DNA of 46,453 nucleotides from CAWUJT01 sp963922715 (lineage in GTDB: Bacteria; Pseudomonadota; Alphaproteobacteria; Rhodobacterales; Rhodobacteraceae). The stretch is from positions 1-46,453 of the forward strand of contig CAWUJT010000008.1 in assembly GCA_963922715.1 (NCBI GenBank). The letters are read 5' to 3'. The notes under the pieces are model-generated. The model was not told the DNA's origin, made no database searches, and saw nothing but the letters and a program-made list of their open reading frames with translations. Shown here piece by piece: positions 34,548 to 42,972 of this stretch; position 1 is the stretch's first letter, and the number at the start of each line of letters is the position of its first letter. The translations under genes were made by a program, and so were the position numbers.

Positions 34548-36941
34548 TCAGTCGCGGAGTACACCTCCGGTAACCTTTTGCACCTTTTCGATAATTTTTG
34601 CCGATACCGCAGTGATCTCAGCCTCTGTCAGCGTTTTATCCTGCGGTTGCAGACGGACGGTAATGGCCAGGCTTTTCTTGCCATCTCCAAGGTTGCCCCC
34701 GATGAATTCATCAAAAACACGCACGTCCTCAATCAGGGTTTTGTCTGCTCCGGCTGCGGCATTGACCAGCGTCAGTGCCTCAACGTGAGCATCAAGAACA
34801 AAAGCAAAATCCCGCTCCACAATTTGCAAATCATTAAGGTGCAGTGCAGCCCGGGTTGTGGTTTTGTTTTTCGGGATAGGGATATTCTCCAGCCAGATCG
34901 TAAAGCCAACGGCAGGCCCTTTCACATCGAAGGCTTGCAGAACTTTGGGATGAATTTCGCCAAACGCGGCAAGGGTGGTTTTCGGTCCAAGACAAATGCG
35001 CCCAGACCGGCCCGGATGCCATTGCGGGCCTAAATCCCTGAGCATCTGTGTTTTCGCTGGCGCGCCAATCGTAGAGAGTACGGTTTGCACATCGGCTTTG
35101 ATATCAAAGATGTCAATTGGGCGGCGACCTCCGAAATGGTCTTTCGGCCCTGTATGCCCAATCAGCACACCACTGGCACATAGACCCTGTTCACCTGGTT
35201 CGCCGCCGTGGAAAACCGCCCCGATCTCACAAAGCGCAAGGTTTTCAAACCCCCGTGCCTTGTTGCGCACCGCTGCTTTCAACAGCCCAGGCAAAAGCGC
35301 GGGGCGCAGGTGGCTCATATCTTGGCTGATGGGGTTGGCCAGAGCATACTCCTGGGTGCCGCCGCCATAGAGTTCCGCCGCCGTCTGATCAATAAAACTG
35401 TAGGTGACGCACTCATTGTATCCCAGCGCCGCCAAAGAGCGCCGCACCGCGCGTTCACGCTTTTGCAGTTTTGTCAGGACAGGTCTTTGGACACCTGCAG
35501 GCCGGTGCATCGGCTGACCTTCGAGTTTTGTCAAAGACGCCACACGGGCCACTTCCTCGACCAAGTCCACATCGGTTTGGATATCAGGCCGCCAGGATGG
35601 GACTTCCGCCATATCCCCGTCTAGGGTAAAGCCAAGGTCGGTCAGAATTCTGCGCTGTGTCTTTTCGGGGATGTCCATACCCACCAGCGACAAACAGCGC
35701 TTTGGGTCAAAAGTGTACCGCCGCACCTCGTTCGGAATAGACCCTGCCATGATCAGATCAGAGGCCTCTCCGCCCGCAATATCGACAATCATCCGCACAG
35801 CGTGCTCTAATCCGTCCACTGTAAAGGCGGGATCAATGCCCCGTTCAAACCGATACCGTGCGTCAGAATGTATCTTCAGCGCACGCCCCGTCAGGGCGAT
35901 TTGCACCGGGTCCCAATAGGCGCTTTCGACAAAGACGGTCGTCGTTGCCTCAGAACATCCAGTGTGTTCCCCGCCCATCACACCGGCAATACTTTCAGGC
36001 CCGTTATCATCTGAAATCACCATTTGGCCTGGAGACAACCGATATGTCTTGCCGTCTAGCGCCAGAATATCTTCCCCGCCTTGCGCGCGATGCACGCGCA
36101 AATTCCCTTTGACCTTTTCGAGGTCAAAAACATGAAGCGGACGGTTGAGGTCATAGGTGAAAAAGTTCGTCACATCGACAAGGACGTTGATCGGACGCAG
36201 GCCAATGGCTTTGAGACGCGCTTGTAACCACTGTGGCGACGGGCCGTTTTTCACCCCTTGGATGACACGCCCCGCGAAAACGGGACATCCATCAGATGTA
36301 TCCGCGTCAATCGTCACAGAGATCTCAGTGGCCAGCGTTGCCGGCACAACCTGGGCCGTTCGTGGCATAAGCCGCCCCAAACCCCGCGCCGCCAAATCAC
36401 GCGCAACGCCGTGAACGCCAAGAGCATCTGGCCTGTTGGGCGTGATGGCAATCTCGATAACAGGATCAACTTTGCTCGGATCATGTGTAGACAGCCAGTC
36501 GGCAAAGGTCTCTCCGACCTTGCCAGAGGGCAATTCGATAATGCCCTCATGTTCATCGGACAGCTCAAGCTCACGTTCTGAACACATCATCCCATGGCTT
36601 TCAACGCCGCGAATTTTACCCACACCAATCGTGGTATCGATACCCGGCACATATAGGCCAGGCTTGGCCACCACGACCGTGATACCTGCCCGCGCATTTG
36701 GCGCCCCACAGATAATCTGGAGGGGACCAGTATCGGTGTCCACTTTACAGACACGCAGTCGATCTGCATCGGGGTGCTTTTCAGCCTCCAGAACATAGCC
36801 AATGGTAAAGCCTTGCAAACGCTCCAAAGGATTTTCGACGCTTTCAACCTCAAGCCCGAGGTCGGTTAAAGCCTCGACAATTTCATCCAGGGAAGCGTTT
36901 GTTTCCAAGTGCTCTTTGAGCCAGGACAGCGTAAATTTCAT
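34548..36941 (-). CDS. pheT: Phenylalanyl-tRNA synthetase beta subunit
   Basis: The beta subunit (797 aa) of the alpha2-beta2 enzyme that charges tRNA-Phe. The N-terminal tRNA-binding OB domain (GYVLEAEKHPDADRLRVCKVDT, about residues 48-70) is followed by B3/B4 editing and B5 regions. The catalytic-like core comes next, and the C-terminal anticodon-binding (FDX-ACB) domain ends in VTGGVLRD. Length and domain order are normal. It follows pheS after an 87-bp gap that contains a hairpin, an unusually wide gap for this operon, and converges on the GST gene. Confidence 0.95.
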   Translation of the reverse strand: MKFTLSWLKEHLETNASLDEIVEALTDLGLEVESVENPLERLQGFTIGYVLEAEKHPDADRLRVCKVDTDTGPLQIICGAPNARAGITVVVAKPGLYVPGIDTTIGVGKIRGVESHGMMCSERELELSDEHEGIIELPSGKVGETFADWLSTHDPSKVDPVIEIAITPNRPDALGVHGVARDLAARGLGRLMPRTAQVVPATLATEISVTIDADTSDGCPVFAGRVIQGVKNGPSPQWLQARLKAIGLRPINVLVDVTNFFTYDLNRPLHVFDLEKVKGNLRVHRAQGGEDILALDGKTYRLSPGQMVISDDNGPESIAGVMGGEHTGCSEATTTVFVESAYWDPVQIALTGRALKIHSDARYRFERGIDPAFTVDGLEHAVRMIVDIAGGEASDLIMAGSIPNEVRRYTFDPKRCLSLVGMDIPEKTQRRILTDLGFTLDGDMAEVPSWRPDIQTDVDLVEEVARVASLTKLEGQPMHRPAGVQRPVLTKLQKRERAVRRSLAALGYNECVTYSFIDQTAAELYGGGTQEYALANPISQDMSHLRPALLPGLLKAAVRNKARGFENLALCEIGAVFHGGEPGEQGLCASGVLIGHTGPKDHFGGRRPIDIFDIKADVQTVLSTIGAPAKTQMLRDLGPQWHPGRSGRICLGPKTTLAAFGEIHPKVLQAFDVKGPAVGFTIWLENIPIPKNKTTTRAALHLNDLQIVERDFAFVLDAHVEALTLVNAAAGADKTLIEDVRVFDEFIGGNLGDGKKSLAITVRLQPQDKTLTEAEITAVSAKIIEKVQKVTGGVLRD

Positions 36942-36987
36942 TGTTCAATCCAGCGATTTCGTGAAGTCGGGAAAGTCTTACCGAATT

Positions 36988-37004
36988 CTTTCCCAAGGGG
37001 AAAG
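36988..37004 (-). promoter_or_regulatory. Hairpin in the pheS-pheT gap
   Basis: CTTTCCC (36988-36994) and GGGAAAG (36998-37004) form a perfect 7-bp stem with a 3-nt loop, about half way between the pheS stop and the pheT start. There is no U-run after it on the minus strand, so it is more likely an RNA-processing or translation-tuning hairpin than a terminator. Confidence 0.35.
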
Positions 37005-37028
37005 GGCAAGGCCGAGGTTCTTTATAGA

Positions 37029-38102
37029 TTACCCGCTGAGCCCTGCCGTCAGGCTTGGGGCGGTCAGCGGATCAAACCCATAGTGGCGCAACCAGCGCAT
37101 ATCGGAATCAAAAAACGCCCTGAGGTCAGGAATGCCGTATTTCAGCATCGCTAGGCGATCAATCCCCAACCCAAAGGCAAACCCTTGCCAGAGATCGGGG
37201 TCGATGTTCCCAGCCGCCAAGACCTTTGGATGCACCATGCCGCATCCACCGGCCTCTAACCAATCGTCGCCTTCACCTAATTTGAGCGTACCATCTTGCC
37301 AGGAACAGCGGAAATCAATTTCTGCCGACGGCTCTGTGAACGGAAAGTGAGACGCGCGAAACCGCACTTCGATTTTGTCGACCTCAAAGAAGGCTGCGGC
37401 GAATTCTTCTAGGCACCATTTGAGATGAGCCATCGAGATGTCTTTATCAATCGCTAAGCCTTCGATCTGATGAAACATCGGCGTATGGGTTTGATCGTAA
37501 TCAGCGCGGTAAACACGCCCTGGACAGATAATCCGCAACGGCGCGCCTTGGGCTTCCATCGCGCGGATCTGCACCGGCGATGTATGGGTGCGCAACACAT
37601 GCGGCGGGCGGTTGTCGCCCTCCGCGCGTTCCATGTAGAACGTGTCCATCTCGGCACGCGCCGGGTGATGCGGGGCGATGTTTAGCGCATCGAAATTATA
37701 CCAATCCGTTTCCACCTGAGGACCTTCCGCAACGGAAAACCCTATATCGGCGAAAATTGCGGTGACCTCTTCCGTGACTTGGCTGATGGGATGAATGAAA
37801 CCTGTGTTACGTGGCCGTGCAGGCAGCGTGATATCCAGCCATTCTTCCTGCAAACGTTGTTCAAGCGCCGCGTCCTCTAACTGGGACTTTTTGGCAAAGA
37901 GGGCAGCGTTGATCTCTTCTTTCAGCGCATTGAGGGCCGGACCAGCTTCTTTGCGCGCCTCTGGGGTCATCTTCCCCAATTCACGCATTTTCAGACTTAA
38001 GGTGCCACTTTTGCCCAAGGTGGCCACACGCAATGCCTCTAGCGCGGGTAGCGTGTGCACATCCGCCAGATCCAACAAAAATTTTTCCCGCAAATCGACC
38101 AT
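37029..38102 (-). CDS. pheS: Phenylalanyl-tRNA synthetase alpha subunit
   Basis: The catalytic alpha subunit (357 aa). An N-terminal coiled coil (about residues 1-90) binds tRNA. The class II motifs follow: HTSPVQIRAMEAQ and RVYRADYDQTHTPMFHQIEGLAID, then WLEAGGCGMVHPKVL, and motif 3 FGLGIDRLAMLKYGIPDLR near residue 325. The ATG at 38102 was chosen because it follows a GGGAGAG ribosome site; the frame is open seven codons further. It lies 81 bp after rplT, in the order rpmI-rplT-pheS-pheT. Confidence 0.95.
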   Translation of the reverse strand: MVDLREKFLLDLADVHTLPALEALRVATLGKSGTLSLKMRELGKMTPEARKEAGPALNALKEEINAALFAKKSQLEDAALEQRLQEEWLDITLPARPRNTGFIHPISQVTEEVTAIFADIGFSVAEGPQVETDWYNFDALNIAPHHPARAEMDTFYMERAEGDNRPPHVLRTHTSPVQIRAMEAQGAPLRIICPGRVYRADYDQTHTPMFHQIEGLAIDKDISMAHLKWCLEEFAAAFFEVDKIEVRFRASHFPFTEPSAEIDFRCSWQDGTLKLGEGDDWLEAGGCGMVHPKVLAAGNIDPDLWQGFAFGLGIDRLAMLKYGIPDLRAFFDSDMRWLRHYGFDPLTAPSLTAGLSG

Positions 38103-38183
38103 AAAACTCTCCCGCATTCTCAAGCTCAGCTATCTATCTGATAGGTGTGTATTGTTGAACAGGCTTGAAATATCTCGAACAGT

Positions 38184-38543
38184 TTACAAAGCAGCCTTTG
38201 CTTGCACCACAATCGCCTCGAACGCATCAGGTTCATTCACGGCAAGTTCTGCCAGAACCTTGCGATCCAGTTCAATCCCAGCTTTTGACAGACCGTTGAT
38301 GAAACGCGAATAGGTCAGATCGGCATCATGGGCGCGAACTGCAGCATTGATACGCTGAATCCAAAGTGCGCGGAAGTTACGCTTACGCGCCTTGCGGTCG
38401 CGGGTGGCATATTGGTTGGCTTTATCAACGGCTTGGGTCGCAGTGCGAAAGGCGTTCTTACGCCGACCGTAATAGCCTTTGGCGGCCTTGATGATTTTCT
38501 TGTGGCGGGCGTGTGTGACTTTTCCAGATGTAACGCGGCTCAT
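38184..38543 (-). CDS. rplT: 50S ribosomal protein L20
   Basis: L20 (119 aa) is a primary 23S rRNA binder needed early in 50S assembly. The basic N-terminal helix with ARHKKIIKAAKGYYGRRKN and the IQRINAAVRAHDADLTYSRFI block are characteristic. A GAGGAG ribosome site precedes the ATG. It follows rpmI after 16 bp. In several bacteria L20 represses its own operon by binding a leader RNA that mimics 23S; here a strong hairpin lies in the rpmI leader. Confidence 0.96.
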   Translation of the reverse strand: MSRVTSGKVTHARHKKIIKAAKGYYGRRKNAFRTATQAVDKANQYATRDRKARKRNFRALWIQRINAAVRAHDADLTYSRFINGLSKAGIELDRKVLAELAVNEPDAFEAIVVQAKAAL

Positions 38544-38559
38544 AGATCAAACTCCTCGT

Positions 38560-38760
38560 TCAACGGTCATAGGGCATATAGCCCTTAACGATTCTGGCAT
38601 CAGGGGCACTGAGTGTTGTTGTGCCGCGTGCATTGCGGATGAATTTGTTGGTACGTTTAATCATATTGTGCTGTTTACCAGCTTGAGACGCCACAACCTT
38701 TCCGGTTGCCGTGACCTTAAAGCGCTTTTTCGCGCTCGATTTTGTTTTCATCTTTGGCAT
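38560..38760 (-). CDS. rpmI: 50S ribosomal protein L35
   Basis: L35 (66 aa) is a small basic protein of the large subunit. It begins MPKMKTKSSAKKRFKVTATGK, matching the family, and has the HNMIKRTNKFIRNARG block. AGGAGA serves as ribosome site. It is the first gene of the L35-L20-PheS-PheT unit here. The infC gene, often upstream, is not next to it. Confidence 0.96.
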   Translation of the reverse strand: MPKMKTKSSAKKRFKVTATGKVVASQAGKQHNMIKRTNKFIRNARGTTTLSAPDARIVKGYMPYDR

Positions 38761-38787
38761 TTCAGTCTCCTATACGGGATCGTTTGC

Positions 38788-38821
38788 GCACACCTCGGCA
38801 TGCCAGTTTCGCCGGCTGTGC
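38788..38821 (-). promoter_or_regulatory. Hairpin in the rpmI-rplT leader
   Basis: On the minus strand a 34-nt element pairs GCACA, CC and GGC on the 5' side with GCC, GG and TGTGC on the 3' side, with small bulges and an 11-nt loop. It lies between the likely promoter (38834-38862) and the rpmI ribosome site, so it would sit in the mRNA leader. It may be the site of autogenous L20 control, which is inference. Confidence 0.4.
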
Positions 38822-38833
38822 ATTTGAAATTTC

Positions 38834-38862
38834 CCGATAGTCTAAAAATCCAAAGATGACAA
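38834..38862 (-). promoter_or_regulatory. Probable promoter of the rpmI-rplT-pheS-pheT unit
   Basis: On the minus strand TTGTCA (38857-38862) is separated by 17 bp from TATCGG (38834-38839). The -35 box is good and the -10 box is weaker. It places the transcript start near 38827 with a leader of about 66 nt that would contain the hairpin described above. Confidence 0.4.
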
Positions 38863-38869
38863 GTCATGT

Positions 38870-39007
38870 TTATTTGACGCCACTTACAACTGCCAATAAA
38901 ATAGAATGGAACAAAATCATCACCATAAGTGACACAATAACGATTAAAATGCCGAAAAATATGTGGGCAAGCTTCGATTGTTCAAAGCTGAGAGAATTTG
39001 CAACAAC
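38870..39007 (-). pseudogene. Possible relic of a small membrane protein
   Basis: On the minus strand a 45-codon frame is open between a TAG at 39008-39010 and a TAA at 38870-38872. It encodes a short polar lead (SFEQSKLAH) followed by a strongly hydrophobic segment of about 27 residues and a polar end (SGVK). That is a believable membrane helix with a positive-outside lead, but there is no ATG, GTG or TTG before the helix, so no complete gene. It may be the 3' remnant of a decayed gene, or chance hydrophobicity of AT-rich DNA. It lies just upstream of the rpmI promoter. Confidence 0.22.
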
Positions 39008-39039
39008 CTAAGATAAATCCCTACAATCAAAGGCGCGGC

Positions 39040-39054
39040 CGATCACAGTGATCG
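39040..39054. repeat. 15-bp perfect palindrome
   Basis: CGATCACAGTGATCG is symmetrical around its central A (seven paired bases on each side). It lies directly before the small frame at 39061 and about 270 bp upstream of the universal stress gene. Its size and symmetry suit a dimeric regulator; I cannot match it to a known operator. Confidence 0.4.
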
Positions 39055-39060
39055 CAGAAG

Positions 39061-39192
39061 ATGTATACAAAACATGGAAGGGGATTTAACATATCCGCAT
39101 GGGGATTTGGTGGACCAGCAGGTGCCACCGCTGAATATATTATGGCAAAGCAGACAGTGCGTCTAGCATCGATATTTGCACAGCAAGAATAG
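39061..39192 (+). CDS. Putative small protein or gene fragment (43 aa)
   Basis: A 43-codon frame from ATG to TAG. The product is Gly/Ala-rich in its middle (SAWGFGGPAGATAEY) and then amphipathic and basic (MAKQTVRLASIFAQ). The composition looks protein-like rather than random, and codons are mixed. However, the only purine-rich bases upstream (AGAAG) touch the start codon, so the ribosome site is poor. It may be a genuine small ORF or the surviving end of a larger gene. It has no recognised family and does not overlap any other gene. Confidence 0.3.
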   Translation: MYTKHGRGFNISAWGFGGPAGATAEYIMAKQTVRLASIFAQQE

Positions 39193-39270
39193 CGATGTTG
39201 TGTTGTTGGCATTCGATAAAAAATAATCTACCTGATATATGAGTTTTATCACCCTTCGTCGATATTTTAG

Positions 39271-39300
39271 TTGAAACAATGACATCTCAATCTTTTATAG
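39271..39300 (+). promoter_or_regulatory. Probable promoter of the usp-mrp transcription unit
   Basis: TTGAAA (39271-39276) is followed by TTTATA (39294-39299) after 17 bp, or TTATAG (39295-39300) after 18 bp. Transcription would begin near 39307, leaving a very short leader before the usp ATG at 39324. No FNR-type TTGAT-N4-ATCAA box was seen. Confidence 0.42.
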
Positions 39301-39323
39301 GGTGAATGAACACAGAGTAGGTC

Positions 39324-40271
39324 ATGAAGCGTTTCAAGAACATTTTAGTGGTGTCAAACGACGAAGGCTTATCGGACGCGGTCTTGGCACGTGCGCAGTG
39401 GCTTTCACAGTCGAACGGTGCAAAACTCACACTCCTGAATGTATCAGAGACAAGCCAGCTCGATTTCAAACGGTTGGTGTCCCGTGTTTCCGGGAAGGAT
39501 GCTGACGAACTTGCGGGACAACTCGATGCCGCTCGTCGTGACACTCTGGAAGCCGTTGCCGATCGCTTGCGTACGGAAGGTGCGGATGTCTCGACTGTCC
39601 TTGCCCAAGGTGTTGGGTTTATCGAAACCATCCGATATGTTCTAAGGCATGATCACGATCTGGTGCTGAAAGCGGCGGATCACACTGCAAGCTGGCGCAC
39701 CTTTGGCGGGCCTGACTTGCACCTGCTGCGCAAGTGTCCTTGCCCTGTGTGGATAGTGAAAAGCGGGGGCGAGGCGTCTTCAAAGCGGATTATGGCCGCG
39801 GTGGACCCAAACCCGGATGACGCGTCTCAGGACGCTTTGAGCCACAAAGTGATGCAGCTTGCGACCTCTTTAGCGGTCCAGGATAAGGCAAGTCTTGATG
39901 TGTTGAATGCCTGGTGTCTTTATGAAGAGCATCTGTTGCGGGGCAGTATGGCACGAACACCCCCGGAAAAAGTTGATGACTTGGTGGAGGAAACCCGGCG
40001 CACCAGTCGCAAACGGTTGGATCAACTGACTGCAGATTATGCTGCCGTCACCCCCGAGATGACCGTCCGGCACATCAAAGGCACACCGGCCGATGTAGTG
40101 GTCGAGCATGTTGAGGCGCAAAACATTGACACGCTTGTGATGGGGACTTTGGGCCGCACCGGCCTGCCCGGCATGATCATCGGCAATACCGCCGAAACTG
40201 TCCTGAGCCGCGTTGACTGTTCTGTGCTTGCCGTCAAGCCAGATGAATTTATCTCTCCTGTTAAACTATAA
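39324..40271 (+). CDS. Universal stress protein, tandem two-domain form
   Basis: A 315-aa cytoplasmic protein with two Usp domains (about residues 1-145 and 152-310), like UspE. The second domain has the nucleotide-loop pattern GTLGRTGLPGMIIGNTAE (G-x2-G-x9-G), where the usual Ser/Thr after the last Gly is Asn. The first domain lacks a clear loop, so probably only one site binds nucleotide. The stop codon lies 14 bp before the GTG start of mrpA, so the stress protein is very likely the first gene of the Mrp antiporter operon. Role in salt or energy stress is inferred from that position. Confidence 0.87.
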   Translation: MKRFKNILVVSNDEGLSDAVLARAQWLSQSNGAKLTLLNVSETSQLDFKRLVSRVSGKDADELAGQLDAARRDTLEAVADRLRTEGADVSTVLAQGVGFIETIRYVLRHDHDLVLKAADHTASWRTFGGPDLHLLRKCPCPVWIVKSGGEASSKRIMAAVDPNPDDASQDALSHKVMQLATSLAVQDKASLDVLNAWCLYEEHLLRGSMARTPPEKVDDLVEETRRTSRKRLDQLTADYAAVTPEMTVRHIKGTPADVVVEHVEAQNIDTLVMGTLGRTGLPGMIIGNTAETVLSRVDCSVLAVKPDEFISPVKL

Positions 40272-40285
40272 TTCCAGGGCGCGCA

Positions 40286-42556
40286 GTGAACGACGCATCA
40301 GACGATAACGTGGCAAAGAATAATGGGGTGATCGGTCTATTGCCCATCGGTCTTTCGCTGATGGTATTCGGCCTGTTTGCCAGTCTGGTCCCCGCGATAT
40401 CCGGCGGGGACACGCTCCGCTATGTTTGGGACTGGGTGCCCTCGTTAGGGATATCCCTGTCGTTTGTGATTGATGGGCTGAGCCTGACATTTGCCCTGCT
40501 GATCAGCGGGATTGGGGCGATGGTGTTTCTGTATTCAAACACCTATCTCGTCGGCCATCCGCAATTCGGGCGGTTTGTACTGTTTTTAACAGGCTTTATG
40601 TTCGCAATGCTCGGCCTTGTGACGGCGGATAACCTGATTGCACTGTTTGTGTTTTGGGAACTGACGACCATCACCTCTTACCTGCTGATTGGGTTCTCTC
40701 ATGCGACCACAAACGGGCGGCGCTCTGCCTTGCAGGCCCTGTTTGTCACAGGCGCGGGGGCATTGGCACTTTTGGCCGGGTTTATCCTGCTGGGCCTCAC
40801 AGTGGGCAGCTTTGAGCTGTCTGTCATTCTTGCCCAGGGCGATGCTTTGCGATCCCATCCGCTTTATCTGCCCATCTTGATTTTGGTCCTTGCAGGAACA
40901 TTCACGAAATCCGCGCAATTTCCGTTTCACTTTTGGCTGCCGAATGCGATGGCGGCACCGACACCAGTGTCCGCCTTCTTGCATTCTGCCACCATGGTCA
41001 AGGCTGGCATCTACTTGATGGCACGGTTGCACCCCGCGATGTCTGGAACCGATGTTTGGTTCTGGACACTGACCATTGCCGGGGCTTTCACGGCGGTCTT
41101 CGCCAGTGTCCTCGCTCTGCGTCAAACCGACTTGAAACAGGCACTGGCCTATACGACGCTGATGGCGCTTGGCACCCTGACACTGTTTCTGGGCCAAACG
41201 TCTGGCTATGCTATGACAGCTTTTGTCACTTTTCTTATCGTGCATTCGCTTTACAAAGCCGCTTTGTTCCTTGTGGTTGGTTGCGTCGATTATGCGACTG
41301 GCACGCGGGAGGCGGATATTCTGGGCGGCTTGGGCCGCGTCATGCCGGTTACAGCCCTTGCTGCGGCGCTTGCGGCGCTGTCGATGGCTGGGTTCCCGCC
41401 GTTTCTTGGTTTCATCGGGAAAGAGTTGAAATACGCAGGTATCCTTGCCATCGGATCTCAACCCTTTTTATTCGCCGCCGCCTTGCTGACAGCCAATGCA
41501 TTGATGTTGGCCATTGCGGGCATCGTTGCCTTGCGACCCTTCTGGCGCAAAAGCGATCATGTTCTGCCGCGCACCCCGACAGAGGCACCTTGGCCCATGC
41601 TGGCGGGGCCTGTGGTGCTGGCCGTCATGGGCGCGTTCTTTGGGATCTATCCAGACCCGCTGCAAACTTTGCTTGTGGACCCAACCGTCGCGGTGCTGCT
41701 TGGGTCAGCGGAGGAGGCGAAAGAGCTCAAACTTTGGGCCGGGTTCAATTTGCCGCTGATCATGTCCGGCGTGACAATTGTTGTCGGCTTTTTGCTCTAT
41801 CTTGGTCATCGTCCTTTGCGCGCTTGGCTGGCGCGCGTTGATGCCGCTACACCCAGTTTTGATGTCGGGTGGGATGCTTTCTTGGCTGGGCTGAAAGGCT
41901 TTGCTGCTTGGCAAACCAAGGTCATTCAACCGGGTGTCTTGCGATTTTATATCTTTGCAACCTTCGCCACGGTCCTTGTCGCCATCGCAGGCACAATGAC
42001 CCTGCGCGCCGCTTGGCCCACAATGCCCGACCTAAGCGACGTGACATGGCCGGTGGTCGCGGTCATGGTCTTGATTGTTGCAGGTGCGCTGCTGACCGTT
42101 GTCACAAGCTCACGCATCACGGCAATGGCGGCCCTTGGTGTGGTTGGCATTGGTGTGGCGCTGGTCTTCATCGTCTTCAGCGCACCGGACGTGGCGATCA
42201 CACAACTTTTGGTGGAAACGTTGGTGGTCATCCTTGTCGCAGTTGCACTGTTGCGCCTGCCGCATCTTGACCAGAAGGGGCGGGACCGCAGGCCGTTTGA
42301 CGCTATCCTCGCCATTGGTATTGGGGTGACCGTGACCTGTGTTCTTTTGGCGGTGCTGGAAAGACCGCTGGACTTGCGTTTGACCGCCTACTTTGAGGCA
42401 ACCAGTTGGCCAGAGGCCTTTGGCCGCAACATTGTCAATGTGATCCTTGTGGACTTCCGCGCCCTCGATACATTCGGAGAAATCGCGGTGGTTGTGATCG
42501 CCGCGCTATCGGCCTATGCGCTGTTGCGCACGACTTCGGGAAGGAAAGAGCCATGA
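40286..42556 (+). CDS. mrpA: Mrp Na+/H+ antiporter subunit A
   Basis: The large MrpA subunit (756 aa), homologous to complex I NuoL, in the inner-membrane multi-subunit Na+(Li+, K+)/H+ antiporter. Key charged residues of the proton path are present: E125 in VFWELTTITSYLL and K239 in HSATMVKAGIYLM. The C-terminal MbhD/MbhE-like part has FSAPDVAITQLLVETLVV and NIVNVILVDFRALDTFGEI. The start is GTG at 40286. The subunit is not fused to MrpB: it ends in an ATGA overlap with the separate mrpB gene. Confidence 0.93.
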   Translation: MNDASDDNVAKNNGVIGLLPIGLSLMVFGLFASLVPAISGGDTLRYVWDWVPSLGISLSFVIDGLSLTFALLISGIGAMVFLYSNTYLVGHPQFGRFVLFLTGFMFAMLGLVTADNLIALFVFWELTTITSYLLIGFSHATTNGRRSALQALFVTGAGALALLAGFILLGLTVGSFELSVILAQGDALRSHPLYLPILILVLAGTFTKSAQFPFHFWLPNAMAAPTPVSAFLHSATMVKAGIYLMARLHPAMSGTDVWFWTLTIAGAFTAVFASVLALRQTDLKQALAYTTLMALGTLTLFLGQTSGYAMTAFVTFLIVHSLYKAALFLVVGCVDYATGTREADILGGLGRVMPVTALAAALAALSMAGFPPFLGFIGKELKYAGILAIGSQPFLFAAALLTANALMLAIAGIVALRPFWRKSDHVLPRTPTEAPWPMLAGPVVLAVMGAFFGIYPDPLQTLLVDPTVAVLLGSAEEAKELKLWAGFNLPLIMSGVTIVVGFLLYLGHRPLRAWLARVDAATPSFDVGWDAFLAGLKGFAAWQTKVIQPGVLRFYIFATFATVLVAIAGTMTLRAAWPTMPDLSDVTWPVVAVMVLIVAGALLTVVTSSRITAMAALGVVGIGVALVFIVFSAPDVAITQLLVETLVVILVAVALLRLPHLDQKGRDRRPFDAILAIGIGVTVTCVLLAVLERPLDLRLTAYFEATSWPEAFGRNIVNVILVDFRALDTFGEIAVVVIAALSAYALLRTTSGRKEP

Positions 42557-42972
42557 ATTCGATCATCCTGCGGATTGGCACGCGCTATCTGTCTGGCATT
42601 CTGTTGCTCTTTTCGATCTACATGCTGATCCGCGGCCACAATGAACCGGGCGGCGGATTTATCGGCGGGTTGATCGGGTCAACCGGCTTTGTGCTCTACG
42701 CCATTGCCTGTGGAACTGATGATGCACGCAAAGCACTCAAACTGATGCCGCAAAACATCGCGGTGGCGGGTCTTGGGATCGCGCTTCTGGCTGGGATTGT
42801 TGCTGCGGTTTTCGGCGATCCACTGTTCACCGGCCAATGGCTTTTCATCAATCCAACAGAGGACAGCAAAGGTCTGCCCTTATCGACGGTATTGGTCTTT
42901 GACATCGGTGTTTATCTGGTGGTCTTTGGATCGGTTTTGAGCATCGTCTTTGCAATGGAAGAGGAAATCTGA
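42553..42972 (+). CDS. mrpB: Mrp Na+/H+ antiporter subunit B
   Basis: A 139-aa four-helix membrane subunit. The family stretch IYMLIRGHNEPGGGFIGGLI is near the N-terminus and DIGVYLVVFGSVLSIVFAMEEE is at the end. The ATG at 42553 overlaps the mrpA stop, and its own stop overlaps the mrpC start (TGATG). The frame is open further upstream inside mrpA, which is not real. Confidence 0.93.
   Translation: MNSIILRIGTRYLSGILLLFSIYMLIRGHNEPGGGFIGGLIGSTGFVLYAIACGTDDARKALKLMPQNIAVAGLGIALLAGIVAAVFGDPLFTGQWLFINPTEDSKGLPLSTVLVFDIGVYLVVFGSVLSIVFAMEEEI

Noticed and set aside
39027..39212. Minus-strand frame of 61 codons upstream of usp
   Set aside because: It is antisense to the 43-codon plus frame, and its Cys/Pro-rich sequence looks random.
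39271..39323. FNR-type anaerobic box upstream of the universal stress gene
   Set aside because: I looked for TTGAT-N4-ATCAA because such genes are often FNR-controlled; no acceptable match is present.
40586..41461. Minus-strand frame of 291 codons inside mrpA
   Set aside because: It is the mirror frame of a strongly conserved membrane subunit; its His/Arg/Gln-rich product is typical of such shadows.
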